From Acidobacteriaceae bacterium (lineage in GTDB: Bacteria; Acidobacteriota; Terriglobia; Terriglobales; Acidobacteriaceae): 64,000 nt of DNA. A program made the position numbers and the translations under genes. The notes under the pieces were generated by a model. The model was not told where the DNA came from. It ran no database searches and was given only the letters and a program-made list of their open reading frames with translations. Positions within the stretch are counted from its first letter, which is position 1. Every line of letters begins with the position of its first letter. The DNA lies in the NCBI GenBank assembly GCA_003132405.1, contig PKXQ01000109.1, positions 1 through 64,000 on the forward strand, written 5' to 3'. Below, in pieces: positions 8,578-17,827 of the stretch.

Positions 8578-8580
8578 CAC

Positions 8581-8633
8581 GTGTGGTGGCGGGGCTTTGC
8601 CCCGCCTGGACGGGGCAGAGCCCGTCACCACAC
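8581..8633. repeat. Long inverted repeat between alpha and beta genes
   Basis: Arms of about 23-24 nt (left GTGTGGTGGCGGGGCTTTGC..., right ...CAGAGCCCGTCACCACAC) pair with a few mismatches around a 6-nt loop. It sits in the gap between the alpha stop and the beta start, inside the operon. There is no T-run, so it is not a classic terminator. It could stabilise or process the mRNA and set the alpha:beta ratio. Confidence 0.75.
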
Positions 8634-8667
8634 AGACATACTCCAGAGCCGGAAAGGACAAACAATT

Positions 8668-9687
8668 ATGACCACGAGCACTTTTGTAGATGAAAAACCG
8701 ACACAAAACCTGGAACCCTTCAAAGGCGTCAAGAAGGTTCCACACGAGGAGTACTACACGTCCGGCCACCGCACCTGCCAGGGCTGCGAGTCTGCGCAAA
8801 TCATGAAACTGATGGCGAAGGCTGCTGGCCCGCGAACGATCGTTCTGGGCAGCACGGGTTGCATGTACGTGGCGAACACCTCTTACTATTCAACCCCGTG
8901 GGGCGTGCCGTGGATGCACACGCAACTGGGCAGTTCGGGCTCGGCCGCGCTGGGAGCGGCGGCGGCCTTCCGCGTCCAGATGCGCAAGGGCGCGATGAAG
9001 GATGAACCCATCAACGTCATCGCGTTCTGCGGCGACGGCGGCGGTGCGGACATGGGACTGGGCGCGATCTCGGCCACCATGTGCCATCCCGATTACAACC
9101 TGCTGATCCTGATGTACGACAACGAGTCCTATGCCAATACCGATATCCAGATTTCGGGGGCATCGCCGTATGGCGTGAACACTTCGTTCAGTACGCCGGG
9201 AAAAGTGAAACGGATCATGAATCACCGCTGGAAAAAGAACATGGCGCCGTTGATCGCGGTCGGCCATCCCACGGTGAAGTATGTATCGACCATCTCGACG
9301 TCCTATCCTCTGCAGGCGATGAACAGCGTTCGCAAGGCGCTGTCGGTCGGCGGTCCAACGTTCATTCACTGCTTGAATCCCTGCCCGAAAGGCTGGGACT
9401 TCGATCCTGTGCTTTCTTTCCAATTGGGCGAACTGGCCGTGAACACGGGCATTTTCCCTCTCTACGAGATCGAGAATGGCAAGCTGAAAATGTACGGCAA
9501 GAGCAAGGATATTGTGAACGGAAGATTCAAACGTCTTCCGGTTCGCGACTATTTGCTCAAGCAGGGAAGGTTCGCGCATTTCATCGAGGAAGATATCGAA
9601 TACTTCCAGAGCAAGATCGACGAGACGTGGGATAAGTGGCTGGTGCCGGGAATCATTCCGCTCCAGAAAGACGTCGAAGCCGAATAA
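8668..9687 (+). CDS. 2-oxoacid:ferredoxin oxidoreductase beta subunit (oxalate oxidoreductase type)
   Basis: A 339-residue beta subunit carrying the thiamin diphosphate motif (FCGDGGGADMGLGAISATM followed by NLLILMYDNESYANT, i.e. GDG to N) and the cysteines for the proximal [4Fe-4S] cluster (TCQGCESAQ, STGCMYVANT, and a later Cys in HCLNPCPKGW). It would decarboxylate the oxoacid on thiamin diphosphate and release electrons to the delta domain. The start is at ATG 8668 with GGAAAGGA upstream; the in-frame codons before it belong to the inverted repeat at 8581-8633. A strong terminator follows at 9691, closing the three-gene enzyme operon. Confidence 0.85.
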   Translation: MTTSTFVDEKPTQNLEPFKGVKKVPHEEYYTSGHRTCQGCESAQIMKLMAKAAGPRTIVLGSTGCMYVANTSYYSTPWGVPWMHTQLGSSGSAALGAAAAFRVQMRKGAMKDEPINVIAFCGDGGGADMGLGAISATMCHPDYNLLILMYDNESYANTDIQISGASPYGVNTSFSTPGKVKRIMNHRWKKNMAPLIAVGHPTVKYVSTISTSYPLQAMNSVRKALSVGGPTFIHCLNPCPKGWDFDPVLSFQLGELAVNTGIFPLYEIENGKLKMYGKSKDIVNGRFKRLPVRDYLLKQGRFAHFIEEDIEYFQSKIDETWDKWLVPGIIPLQKDVEAE

Positions 9688-9690
9688 CAC

Positions 9691-9716
9691 ACCCGCCCCA
9701 TACCGGGCGGGTTTTT
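9691..9716 (+). terminator. Intrinsic terminator after the beta subunit
   Basis: ACCCGCC pairs with GGGCGGGT around a short loop, followed by five T and an AT-rich tail. It lies just after the beta stop codon (9685-9687). Downstream transporter and hydrogenase genes therefore need readthrough or their own promoter. Confidence 0.85.
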
Positions 9717-9781
9717 CATTTTCCGGAAGCTTCCGGCAAGGGGCCTAAGCGCGAACAATCGACAATTAGTAGGAGGACGTT

Positions 9782-11233
9782 ATGGCCACGAATGTGACCT
9801 CCCTAGTTCCCACCGAAGTGACCAGCCAAGTTCGTACTGAGACCACACTCGGCAGAGTCGCTGGAAACCGGTGGATCCAGTTGGTGTGCGGCATCATCGC
9901 GATGATCGTCATCTCCAACTATCAATATGCCTTCACCCTCTTTACTCCGGGCATGAAGCAAACATTCACCGGCGTACCCTACGCGAAAATAGCAGCCATT
10001 TTTTCAGCATTCATTTTGTTCGAGACCTGGCCCATGCCGGTGGCCGGATACTTTGTCGATAAGTTCGGCATCCGGAAGCTGATGACGTTCGGCGCGACGT
10101 GTATTGCGCTCGGATGGATACTGGGCGGAACCATCGCCAAATCCCCGCTGGACTTGTACATCTATTACGGCGTAATTGCCGGAACTGGTGCGGGCATCAT
10201 TTATATTTCCTGCGTTGCCAATGCGGTGAAGTGGTTCCCTGACAAACGAGGTCTGGCGGTTGGGCTGACTGCCGCAGGCTTCGGAGGCGGCGCCGCGCTC
10301 ACCATCATGCCTATCGCCAGCACCATCCACATCATGGGTTGGGCGACTGCCATGGCGGTCTGGGGACTAGGCCAAGGCATTATTGCATTCGCCGCAGCCT
10401 TGGTACTCCGCCATCCCCCGAGTGGCTGGGCGCCCGCCGGGTGGGTCGCGAGCGCAAAGCCGGTGCACACAGGGGTTGCACAGTCGAAGGTCAACTTTAC
10501 CTGGATTCAAACTCTGGGCAGGCCCGAATTCTATTTGCTCTACACCATGTTTTTCTTTTCCTGTGCGGGAGGGTTGATCGCGACCGGAAACCTTTCCCAG
10601 ATTGCCAAGTCTCTGCATGTTAGCGAAGCGAAAATATGGGGTCTGGCGATTGTTCCGCTGGCAGCAACTCTGACCTCACTCTGCAACGCGCTGTCGAGAA
10701 TCGTGTGGGGATCAGTCTCGGACCAGTTGGGACGAGAATACACGATGTGTCTAACTTTCGGAGTCGAAGCAGTGCTCGTATTCCTAGTGACCCGAATCGC
10801 CGGAACTCCGATCGGTTTCTTGGTTCTGTTCTCGTTCATCTTCCTTTTCTGGGGTGAAATCTACTCGTTGTTCTCAGCGACGACGGGTGACATTTTCGGA
10901 CCAAAGAACGCGTCTGCCAATTACGGCATGGTGTACACGGCCAAAGGATTGGCTTCCATTTTTGCCGGCTTTGGAGCAGCCACGCTGGCCGCATACTTCG
11001 GCGGATCTTTTGCGATGGCATTCTACGTTTCGGCCGTCCTGTGCGGGATTGCCGCGATCTTCTCTCTGTTTGTTCTGAGGCCTCTGGTTAGAGGAAGAAT
11101 TTCGCACGAGGTGCGTGTGGCCGAGGGAATGGCTCTGTCAGCAGCATTGGCACAAGCTATCTCGGCCAAAGAAAAAAATAAGAATAATAAAGAGACGCAG
11201 GATGAGAAACATCCTGCTGTTGTTAGCCGGTAG
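9782..11233 (+). CDS. MFS carrier, OxlT-like oxalate/formate antiporter family
   Basis: A 483-residue major facilitator with 12 membrane segments. The opening of TM1, RWIQLVCGIIAMIVISNYQY, is close to what is known for Oxalobacter OxlT, and the helix 5-7 region and the GPKNASANYGMVYTAKGLAS stretch (late helices) are typical of the oxalate/formate antiporter family (OFA). The C-terminus is a long charged cytoplasmic tail (KEKNKNNKETQDEK). In this setting it most likely imports oxalate, exchanging it for formate, carbonate or another anion. The preceding oxidoreductase makes CO2 rather than formate, so the exchange partner is uncertain. RBS AGGAGG lies 6-7 nt before the ATG. Confidence 0.85.
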   Translation: MATNVTSLVPTEVTSQVRTETTLGRVAGNRWIQLVCGIIAMIVISNYQYAFTLFTPGMKQTFTGVPYAKIAAIFSAFILFETWPMPVAGYFVDKFGIRKLMTFGATCIALGWILGGTIAKSPLDLYIYYGVIAGTGAGIIYISCVANAVKWFPDKRGLAVGLTAAGFGGGAALTIMPIASTIHIMGWATAMAVWGLGQGIIAFAAALVLRHPPSGWAPAGWVASAKPVHTGVAQSKVNFTWIQTLGRPEFYLLYTMFFFSCAGGLIATGNLSQIAKSLHVSEAKIWGLAIVPLAATLTSLCNALSRIVWGSVSDQLGREYTMCLTFGVEAVLVFLVTRIAGTPIGFLVLFSFIFLFWGEIYSLFSATTGDIFGPKNASANYGMVYTAKGLASIFAGFGAATLAAYFGGSFAMAFYVSAVLCGIAAIFSLFVLRPLVRGRISHEVRVAEGMALSAALAQAISAKEKNKNNKETQDEKHPAVVSR

Positions 11234-11339
11234 CCAGCGAGTGTCCACTGGAAAAGCTGGTCACGTAGCCACGTAGGTATGGACTGTTATGAACTGGAAG
11301 AAATTTTTCGCGGTATAACTGGAGAGTCGCAATAGGATT

Positions 11340-11837
11340 ATGCTCACTAACTCGAAGATGCCCCCGCTTCCTTCGAACGACAAGCGCTGGCGGATCGTCA
11401 CTGGCACCATGCGGCGGCACGGGTTTGCCCGAGACGCCCTGATCGAGACTCTGCACACCGTGCAGGAATATTTCGGATACCTTGACAAACCATCCCTGAG
11501 GTTCGTCGCCGCGTCCTTGCACGTACCGTTGAGTCAGGCCTACGGTGTCGCGACTTTCTATCACTATTTCACGTTGAAGCCTCCCGGCAAGCACACGTGC
11601 CTGGTCTGCCTGGGCACGGCTTGCTACATCACGGGAGCCGGCCAACTGCTGGCTGCGGCAGAAGCGTCGCTGAACGTCAAGGCGGGTGAAACCACGCCCG
11701 ACGGCAATGTTTCCCTGGTGAGCGCGCGGTGCATTGGCTCGTGCAGCATGGCGCCCGCGCTTATTTTTGATGGAGAAACCGCCGGCAATGTCAGTGAGAC
11801 CGTTCTTCGCAACAAGCTGCAAGGATGGAATAACTGA
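11340..11837 (+). CDS. hoxE: NAD-reducing hydrogenase diaphorase subunit HoxE
   Basis: A 165-residue NuoE-like protein with a thioredoxin-fold [2Fe-2S] site: CLGTACYITGA and ARCIGSCSMAP give the four Cys in the usual CxxxxC...CxxxC spacing. It precedes HoxF, HoxU, HoxY and HoxH in the order found for bidirectional group 3d hydrogenases. In cyanobacteria HoxE is part of the diaphorase and can contact ferredoxin, which matters here because the upstream operon produces reduced ferredoxin. ATG 11340 has only a weak RBS (ATAGGATT). The stop overlaps the HoxF start by one base. Confidence 0.88.
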   Translation: MLTNSKMPPLPSNDKRWRIVTGTMRRHGFARDALIETLHTVQEYFGYLDKPSLRFVAASLHVPLSQAYGVATFYHYFTLKPPGKHTCLVCLGTACYITGAGQLLAAAEASLNVKAGETTPDGNVSLVSARCIGSCSMAPALIFDGETAGNVSETVLRNKLQGWNN

Positions 11838-13480
11838 TGACGTTCGAGGAACTCGAACAAATTGCGACCGATGCGCGCGCGGCGAAAGAAACATTTCCAC
11901 GTGCCTTGAACGTTTGCGTTGCCGCGGGCTGCTTGTCTCTGCACAGCGATGCCATCAAGTCAGCGCTGGAGAAGGAAGTGCGCCGCAGGGGCGCGAATTG
12001 TCGCGTAGCTGGAACTGGATGCATGGGGCTTTGCTCCCTCGGTCCGTTAGTGACCAGGGAGCCTGATGGGCATCTCTTAAAGAACGTGGCGGAGTCGGAT
12101 GCGCCGGAGATCGTCGCAAAACTGAACAGCGCCATGCCTGAGCGTCTACTCTACTCGCGCGACCAACCGTTCTTCCAACGGCAAACCGCTATCGTTCTGG
12201 AAAACTCCGGCCGAATTGACCCGGAAAAAATAGAGGAGTATATCGCCGCGTACGGCTACCAGGCTCTACTCCACGCGCTGACCGACCTGACTCCGGCGCA
12301 GATCGTACAGGAAGTTTCGAAGAGCGGGCTGCGCGGCCGCGGCGGGGCTGGTTATCCCACCGGTCTCAAGTGGGGCACCGTAGCCAAGACAATCGGGACG
12401 ACGAAATATGTGATCTGCAATGCCGACGAGGGCGACCCTGGCGCGTTCATGGATCGCAGTGTGCTGGAGAGCGATCCGCATCGAGTGCTGGAGGGAATGA
12501 TCGTCGCCGGCTACGCGGTGGGAGCGAATCTCGGCTACATCTACGTGCGCGCGGAGTATCCGCTGGCGATCAAGAGGCTGCAAGTCGCAATTCGCGATGC
12601 GCGCCGGCTGGGCTTTTTGGGCAGTCAGATTTGCAATACGAAGTTCAGCTTTGACATTGAAATCCGTATCGGCGGCGGCGCATTCGTTTGCGGTGAAGAG
12701 ACCGCCCTGATCGCTTCGATTGAAGGCAGGCGGGGCACACCACGGCCGCGACCGCCGTTTCCGGCGCAGTCTGGCCTGTGGGAAATGCCGACGCTGATCA
12801 ACAACGTGGAATCGTTTGCCAATATTCCGACCATCTTGCGGCGTGGCGGTGAATGGTATGCCTCCCTGGGCACGAACAAAAGCAAAGGGACGAAAGTATT
12901 CGCACTCTGCGGGAAAGTGCGGAATGTGGGCTTGATTGAGGTGCCTATGGGCACTCCGTTGCGCCAGATTATTTTTGATATTGGCGGCGGAGTACCAGAA
13001 GGCCATCGCTTCAAAGCGGTTCAGACCGGCGGCCCTTCCGGCGGCTGCATTCCTGAGCAGTTTCTCGATCTTCCGGTGGACTATGAATCGTTGAAGGAAG
13101 TGGGTTCGATCATGGGCTCGGGCGGGATGATCGTGATGGATGACAGTGCCTGCATGGTCAATGTTGCGCGCTACTTTATGGAGTTCTGTATGTCCGAGTC
13201 GTGCGGCAAATGCATTCCGTGCCGCGCTGGCACGGCACAGATGTTCGAACTCCTGACGCGCATGACCAATGGAACGGCAAAGCTGAATGATCTCGATCTC
13301 CTGGAAGAACTCTGCGACATGGTCAGCAGCACCAGCTTGTGCGGATTGGGGCAGAGCGCGCCGAATCCTGTGCTGAGCACGCTGCGTTACTTCCGCGAAG
13401 AATACATGGAGCACATCGTGCGCAAACATTGCCGCGCGGGCGTATGTGAATGCAATAAGCTTGCGGAGGTCTCCGCGTGA
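11837..13480 (+). CDS. hoxF: NAD-reducing hydrogenase diaphorase subunit HoxF
   Basis: A 547-residue NADH/FMN subunit. The N-terminal ~120 residues form a thioredoxin-like [2Fe-2S] domain ([22 protein letters not shown]). Then come the FMN/NADH region ([41 protein letters not shown]) and the [4Fe-4S] site ([12 protein letters not shown] with a distant Cys in SLCGLGQ). A short C-terminal tail CRAGVCECN adds Cys residues. It exchanges electrons between NAD(H) and the hydrogenase module. It overlaps hoxE by one base and hoxU by four, indicating translational coupling. Confidence 0.92.
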   Translation: MTFEELEQIATDARAAKETFPRALNVCVAAGCLSLHSDAIKSALEKEVRRRGANCRVAGTGCMGLCSLGPLVTREPDGHLLKNVAESDAPEIVAKLNSAMPERLLYSRDQPFFQRQTAIVLENSGRIDPEKIEEYIAAYGYQALLHALTDLTPAQIVQEVSKSGLRGRGGAGYPTGLKWGTVAKTIGTTKYVICNADEGDPGAFMDRSVLESDPHRVLEGMIVAGYAVGANLGYIYVRAEYPLAIKRLQVAIRDARRLGFLGSQICNTKFSFDIEIRIGGGAFVCGEETALIASIEGRRGTPRPRPPFPAQSGLWEMPTLINNVESFANIPTILRRGGEWYASLGTNKSKGTKVFALCGKVRNVGLIEVPMGTPLRQIIFDIGGGVPEGHRFKAVQTGGPSGGCIPEQFLDLPVDYESLKEVGSIMGSGGMIVMDDSACMVNVARYFMEFCMSESCGKCIPCRAGTAQMFELLTRMTNGTAKLNDLDLLEELCDMVSSTSLCGLGQSAPNPVLSTLRYFREEYMEHIVRKHCRAGVCECNKLAEVSA

Positions 13481-14196
13481 GCCCAGCGCCCGCAGTAAAG
13501 ACGCTCTTGATCGATGGCAAGGACGTGAGCGCCAGTGGCGATCAGACGATTCTAGGCGCCGCGCGCGAAAATGGGATTTCGATACCTACTCTCTGCCACC
13601 TCGACGGCCTCACGGAAGTGGGGGCCTGCCGGTTGTGCCTGGTGGAACTGAAAGGTTCCACTCGGCTGCAGCCCGCCTGCGTAATGCTGGTGGAAGAAGG
13701 CATGGAGGTCACCACCCACACGCCACGCCTGCAAAAATACCGGCGGATGATTCTGGAACTTCTGTTTGCCGAACGGAATCACGTCTGTTCCGTATGCGTC
13801 GCCAACAATATGTGTGAGTTGCAGGATCAGGCAGAGGCGCATGGCATCACTCATGTGCGTTTTCCCTACCGCTCGCCATCACTTCCCGTGGATGCGTCGC
13901 ACGAACGCTTTGCGTTGGATCACAATCGCTGCATTCTGTGCACGCGTTGCGTGCGGGTGTGCAACGAGATTGAGGGCGCGCACACTTGGGATCTCCTGGG
14001 CCGCGGCGTGAACTCCCTGCTCATCAGCGATCTCCATGAGCCTTGGGGCGAATCCGATACATGTACGAGTTGCGGCAAGTGCGTCCAGGTGTGCCCCACC
14101 GGTGCGCTTTTCGATAAGAGTAAAGTTGGCGGCAAAGTGAGAAAGAATCCCGACTTTCTTTCTTACTTGAACGAGATGCGGGAAGGTCTGCGATGA
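13477..14196 (+). CDS. hoxU: NAD-reducing hydrogenase diaphorase subunit HoxU
   Basis: A 239-residue NuoG N-terminal-like protein. In order: a [2Fe-2S] plant-type ferredoxin site ([15 protein letters not shown] with a later PAC), a His/Cys-ligated [4Fe-4S] site ([15 protein letters not shown]), and two [4Fe-4S] motifs ([23 protein letters not shown]). It wires HoxF to HoxY. The GTG start at 13477 overlaps the hoxF stop (GTGA), and the stop overlaps the hoxY ATG. Complex I origin is excluded by the neighbouring HoxY/HoxH. Confidence 0.9.
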   Translation: MSPAPAVKTLLIDGKDVSASGDQTILGAARENGISIPTLCHLDGLTEVGACRLCLVELKGSTRLQPACVMLVEEGMEVTTHTPRLQKYRRMILELLFAERNHVCSVCVANNMCELQDQAEAHGITHVRFPYRSPSLPVDASHERFALDHNRCILCTRCVRVCNEIEGAHTWDLLGRGVNSLLISDLHEPWGESDTCTSCGKCVQVCPTGALFDKSKVGGKVRKNPDFLSYLNEMREGLR

Positions 14197-14741
14197 GCAA
14201 ATCGACGGCCAGCAAACCGACGCTTGCGACCGTCTGGCTCGACGGCTGCTCCGGTTGTCACATGTCTATCCTGGATATGGATGAACGTCTGGTGGAGTTG
14301 AGCGACCAGTTCGATCTGGTGTATTCGCCGCTGGTGGATTACAAGGAGTTTCCCGCGCACGTCGATGTTGCGCTGATCGAAGGTTCAGTGAGCAGCGATG
14401 AGGACGAACGCAAAATACGACTGGTGCGGGCGCATACACGAATGCTGGTTTCTCTCGGCGATTGCGCGGTGACGGGCAATGTTCCCGCGATGCGCAACCC
14501 CATACCCGTCTCCGAGTTGCTGGATTGCGTTTACAAGGGAAACGGTTTGCTGCAAGAGCAGATTCCCGCGGAGCGCCTGCCCTCCCTGTTGCCGCGCGTT
14601 CGGCCAGTGCACGAAGTAGTGGAGGTCGATGTGTTCGTTCCGGGCTGCCCGCCCTCCGCCGACACAATTTTCACGGTGATTAGCGAGTTGCTTGCTGGCC
14701 GCGTTCCGCAGATAGCGGCTTTGTCTCGCTTTGGGGCTTAG
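14193..14741 (+). CDS. hoxY: [NiFe] hydrogenase small subunit HoxY
   Basis: A 182-residue small subunit with the proximal [4Fe-4S] cluster ligands: DGCSGCHMS near the N-terminus, [11 protein letters not shown] in the middle and [10 protein letters not shown] near the C-terminus. It lacks the medial and distal clusters and any Tat signal, as expected for soluble group 3d enzymes. It starts within the hoxU stop (ATGA) and is followed by hoxH after 27 nt. Confidence 0.9.
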   Translation: MSKSTASKPTLATVWLDGCSGCHMSILDMDERLVELSDQFDLVYSPLVDYKEFPAHVDVALIEGSVSSDEDERKIRLVRAHTRMLVSLGDCAVTGNVPAMRNPIPVSELLDCVYKGNGLLQEQIPAERLPSLLPRVRPVHEVVEVDVFVPGCPPSADTIFTVISELLAGRVPQIAALSRFGA

Positions 14742-14768
14742 CTGACTAGGGATTCGGAAAACAGGAAG

Positions 14769-16214
14769 ATGTCTAAGACGATTACGATCGATCCGGTTAC
14801 ACGCATCGAAGGCCACGCCAAGATCACGCTGCAAATTGACGATCGGAGCGAGGTCTCCGAGGCGTATTTCCACGTCACACAATTCCGCGGATTCGAAAAA
14901 ATCTGCGTAGGGCGCCCCTTCTACGAGATGCCCACCCTGATGGAGCGGATCTGCGGGATCTGCCCGGTAAGCCATCTTTTAGCCTCGGCCAAGGCATGCG
15001 ATGCACTGCTGGCCATGAAGGTTCCGCCGTCGGCGGGAAAGCTGCGGCGCATCCTCAACCTGGCGCAACTCATTCAGTCGCACGCGCTGAGTTTTTTCTA
15101 TCTTTCGTCGCCGGACTTGCTCATCGGGATGGATGGCGACCCTAAAGATCGAAATCTGTTCGGCGTGATGCGCAAGCATCCGGAGCTGGGGCGCGGAGGC
15201 ATCCGGTTACGGCAATTCGGGCAGCAAGTAATTGAAACTCTCGCCGGCAAGCGCATTCATCCCGCATGGGTGGTTCCTGGTGGCGTGACTGAGCCCCTGA
15301 GCATCGAGAAACGCGACAAGCTGTTGGCGCAGATTCCGGAAGTGATTGCCATCGTTCAGAAGACCCTGGCGTGGTTCAAAATCGAATTCGAGAACTTTCG
15401 TGAAGAGATCCGCTCCTTCGCGAATTTTCCCAGCCTGTTCATGGGATTGGTTACCGCGGACGACCGCGCAGGTTACTACGAAGGCAAACTGCGTTTTACA
15501 GACTCCCACGGAAACATCGTGGCCGACAAACTCGAAGCTGCGAACTACGCCGACTTTCTGGGAGAAGCGGTAGAACCGTTCACCTTCATGAAGCTTCCCT
15601 ATTACAAGCCCCTCGGCTATCCCGGCGGCATCTACCGTGTAGGTCCTCTCGCGCGCATCAACATGGTGGAGAACTGCGGCACGCCGCTAGCCCAGCAGGA
15701 ATGGATTGAGTTCCGCGCCCTGGAACGCGGTGCCGTGTTGAGCTCATTTCATTATCACTACGCGCGGCTGATCGAGATGCTTTTTGCGCTCGAGCACATC
15801 GAAGAGTATTTACTTGATCCCATCATCACCGAGACCCACGCCCGGTATTCCGCGTCGCTCAATAATCTTGAAGGGGTTGGCTGTTGTGAAGCACCGAGGG
15901 GCACGCTCATTCATCACTATCGTGTGGATGAACAGGGCCTTATCACCTGGGCTAACCTGGTCATCGCGACCGGGCACAACAATTTGGCGATGAATCGCGG
16001 GATCCTTCAGGTCGCGCGCCATTTTGTGCGGAGCGAGAAGCTCAACGAAGGAATGCTGAACCACGTCGAAGCGGTCATCCGCGCCTTTGACCCCTGCCTC
16101 AGTTGCTCCACCCACGCGTACGGACAAATGCCGCTGCAGATTCGATTGCTTTCTGCTGACGGGAAACTGCTGGACGAACTGCACCGGAAATCATCTTCCG
16201 GGAATCATGATTAA
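14769..16214 (+). CDS. hoxH: [NiFe] hydrogenase large subunit HoxH
   Basis: A 481-residue catalytic subunit. The Ni-Fe ligands are present: L1 motif RICGICPVSH (C62, C65) and L2 motif DPCLSCSTH (C443, C446). The conserved PVTRIEGH is at the N-terminus. After H449 there is a 32-residue tail (AYGQMPLQIRLL...), the extension normally removed by a maturation protease, which fits the protease gene overlapping it. With HoxEFUY it forms an NAD-linked, oxygen-tolerant-type bidirectional hydrogenase in the cytoplasm: H2 + NAD+ to NADH + H+. The Hyp maturation genes are not in the window. Confidence 0.93.
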   Translation: MSKTITIDPVTRIEGHAKITLQIDDRSEVSEAYFHVTQFRGFEKICVGRPFYEMPTLMERICGICPVSHLLASAKACDALLAMKVPPSAGKLRRILNLAQLIQSHALSFFYLSSPDLLIGMDGDPKDRNLFGVMRKHPELGRGGIRLRQFGQQVIETLAGKRIHPAWVVPGGVTEPLSIEKRDKLLAQIPEVIAIVQKTLAWFKIEFENFREEIRSFANFPSLFMGLVTADDRAGYYEGKLRFTDSHGNIVADKLEAANYADFLGEAVEPFTFMKLPYYKPLGYPGGIYRVGPLARINMVENCGTPLAQQEWIEFRALERGAVLSSFHYHYARLIEMLFALEHIEEYLLDPIITETHARYSASLNNLEGVGCCEAPRGTLIHHYRVDEQGLITWANLVIATGHNNLAMNRGILQVARHFVRSEKLNEGMLNHVEAVIRAFDPCLSCSTHAYGQMPLQIRLLSADGKLLDELHRKSSSGNHD

Positions 16215-16665
16215 AGCGCTCGTGCTGGCGTGTGGGAACTCTCTGCGTGGCGACGACGGCGTTGCACTCCAGGTGGTGAATGACTTGCAGAAAACCGGGT
16301 GCGATCCGGCGACAGAATTTCGTTGGCCGCAACAGTGGACCCCCGAACTCGCTGAACCGATCAGCAAAGCAGAGGTCGTAGTATTCGTGGACGCTGCTCT
16401 CGATGCGCCGGCGGGATCAATTGCCTGCACCCACCTGTTGCCGAACCGCAGCACATCGCTTGGCGGCACTCATCACAGTTCTCCGGAATCTCTGTTGCTG
16501 CTCGCTGAGGAACTCTATGGGAAACGGCCATTGCGCGCCTATCTCGTGACAGTTGCGGGAGCAGCCTTTGAGCTGGAGGAAAACCTGTCTGATCCCGTTC
16601 GCAGCGCGATCCCCGGCGCGGTCGAACGGATCAAAGCGCTACTATCGGTCTCAGTGCCAGATTAG
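16207..16665 (+). CDS. hoxW: Hydrogenase maturation protease (HoxW type)
   Basis: A 152-residue HycI/HyaD/HoxW-family endopeptidase. It has the N-terminal GNSLRGDDGVALQV motif (Ni-sensing Asp) and FVDAALDAPAGS, and a SLGGTHHSSPESLLLLAEELYG region with the conserved His. It should cut the HoxH C-terminal tail after His449 once nickel is inserted. The start ATG overlaps the end of hoxH by 8 nt, so translation is coupled. A longer in-frame reading from 16087 lies inside hoxH and is not used. Confidence 0.88.
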   Translation: MIKALVLACGNSLRGDDGVALQVVNDLQKTGCDPATEFRWPQQWTPELAEPISKAEVVVFVDAALDAPAGSIACTHLLPNRSTSLGGTHHSSPESLLLLAEELYGKRPLRAYLVTVAGAAFELEENLSDPVRSAIPGAVERIKALLSVSVPD

Positions 16666-16811
16666 CCAGCGGCCACATCACTCCGAGAACTCCAGTGGCG
16701 ACTCTGTGGCAAGTTTTTTAGCAACTACCTAGAGTTAAACTCTTATTCGCCCTCAATTGCTTGACGAGCGCGATACGATTCATCATTAAGAATTGCAGAC
16801 CGGAGGACCTA

Positions 16812-17147
16812 ATGGCTTCCTACCGTCAACCGCTAGCTGTACTTGTCATGAGCGTCGTCCAGACCGTGGCGCTGGGACAGAGCGCGAACCACGTTATAGG
16901 TCTGCCATCATTTCGCGTGGCCGGTGAGCCACTCTCCGCAACCCAGATGCTTGATTACGAGCCTACGGGAAACTCTTCCGATCCGGTGGCAGTTAATAGA
17001 GACGGAACGTTGTATCGGGATTCGGAGGGGCGGACGCGGACGGAATTGAAGTCTCCCGGCCAGCGACCCAGACGCTTTGGGGTTTGCCGCCTTTCTCACC
17101 GTCAGTTGCGCCACGGGCGACTTCGTAGTCGATGTCGGTGGGTTTGA
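16812..17147 (+). pseudogene. Truncated exported hypothetical protein
   Basis: The ATG at 16812 follows GGAGGACCTA. The product begins with a signal-like segment (LAVLVMSVVQTVALGQS), then FRVAGEPLSATQML and GTLYRDSEGRTRTELKS. These are the opening motifs of a common acidobacterial exported family (GEPYSA...YRDSxGRTRTE). Homology stops near 17058, where the sequence passes into the 3' end of a transporter gene on the opposite strand; the last ~30 residues (RPRRFGVCRLSHRQLRHG) are Arg-rich, out-of-frame translation. Both genes lost their 3' parts at this point. Confidence 0.6.
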
Positions 17148-17667
17148 TTAGGAGCAGAACGAGAATTGTTGGGACCGCGAATGCCGCGACAAAGAAGAAG
17201 ATGCTGCGGTTGGAGATGAAGTAGCCGAGCAGTCCCATTGATACGGCGGCGATCACGTTGCCTGCCGAGTTGAACGTCTGATTGCGACCTTGGCGAGTGT
17301 CGAATGCGGCACGTCCCACGATACCCAGTGACATGGCGCAGATGGCGGGGAGGAAGACGCTGGACGTACCCCCAATCAAGACCTGAGCGCCCATGACAGG
17401 CCAGAACCTCGGAAATAAAGCGATTAGCAAAGCGCCCGCTGCCAGCGAGACCACTGCTGCGCTGACCAGCCCCCGCTTCGATCGCACGGCATCTACCAGT
17501 CCGCCAGCCGGGGTCTGCGTGAGAATTCCTGCGATGCCGCCGACCATAAGCGCAAGCCCTACACGCTCTTCGTCCCACTTGTAGCCAGCGAGGTAAATCG
17601 CGAGGAACGGTCCTACCCCCGTTTGCACGTCGGCGAGGAGAAAATTGAGCCAATCAAGTCCAAGCAA
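16993..17667 (-). pseudogene. Truncated MFS transporter (N-terminal half)
   Basis: An ORF of 224 residues covering the first six membrane segments of a major facilitator (GLDWLNFLLADVQTGVGPF, LTQTPAGGLVDAVRSKR, NQTFNSAGNVIAAVSMGLLG). It reaches the central loop KPTDIDYEVARGATDGEKGG, after which relatives continue with six more helices. Here only a short unrelated tail follows. The start is also irregular: only TTG (17667) is available, although a frame without a start codon extends upstream (SPSRRTLLGLDWL). Non-functional remnant, truncated at the same junction (~17060) as the convergent gene at 16812. Confidence 0.7.
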
Positions 17668-17827
17668 CGTTCGCCGCGAAGGGGACGATTTGGTCTCGAC
17701 GGAGGTGTCAGGCTCTCTAGCTTTCTTAATTCGGAATCTCCTCTTCTTCGGTTTTTGAGCCAGTCGTTAGCTGACTGCAAGCGTCAGCGTCGCGATCCGT
17801 CGCAACCTTGCCGAAAGAATCAACGTT

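Noticed and set aside
6102-9687. Pyruvate:ferredoxin oxidoreductase
   Set aside because: Subunit fusion, the YPIRPYD motif and the OxlT-like neighbour fit oxalate oxidoreductase better; PFOR remains the fallback.
12266-13429. Long minus-strand ORF (387 codons) opposite hoxF
   Set aside because: It is antisense to a well-supported gene, rich in His/Arg/Ala as expected for the complement of GC-rich coding DNA, and has no family motif.
11340-14196. Complex I NuoEFG genes
   Set aside because: No membrane or NuoBCD/I subunits follow; HoxY and HoxH with Ni-Fe ligands do, so these are hydrogenase diaphorase subunits.
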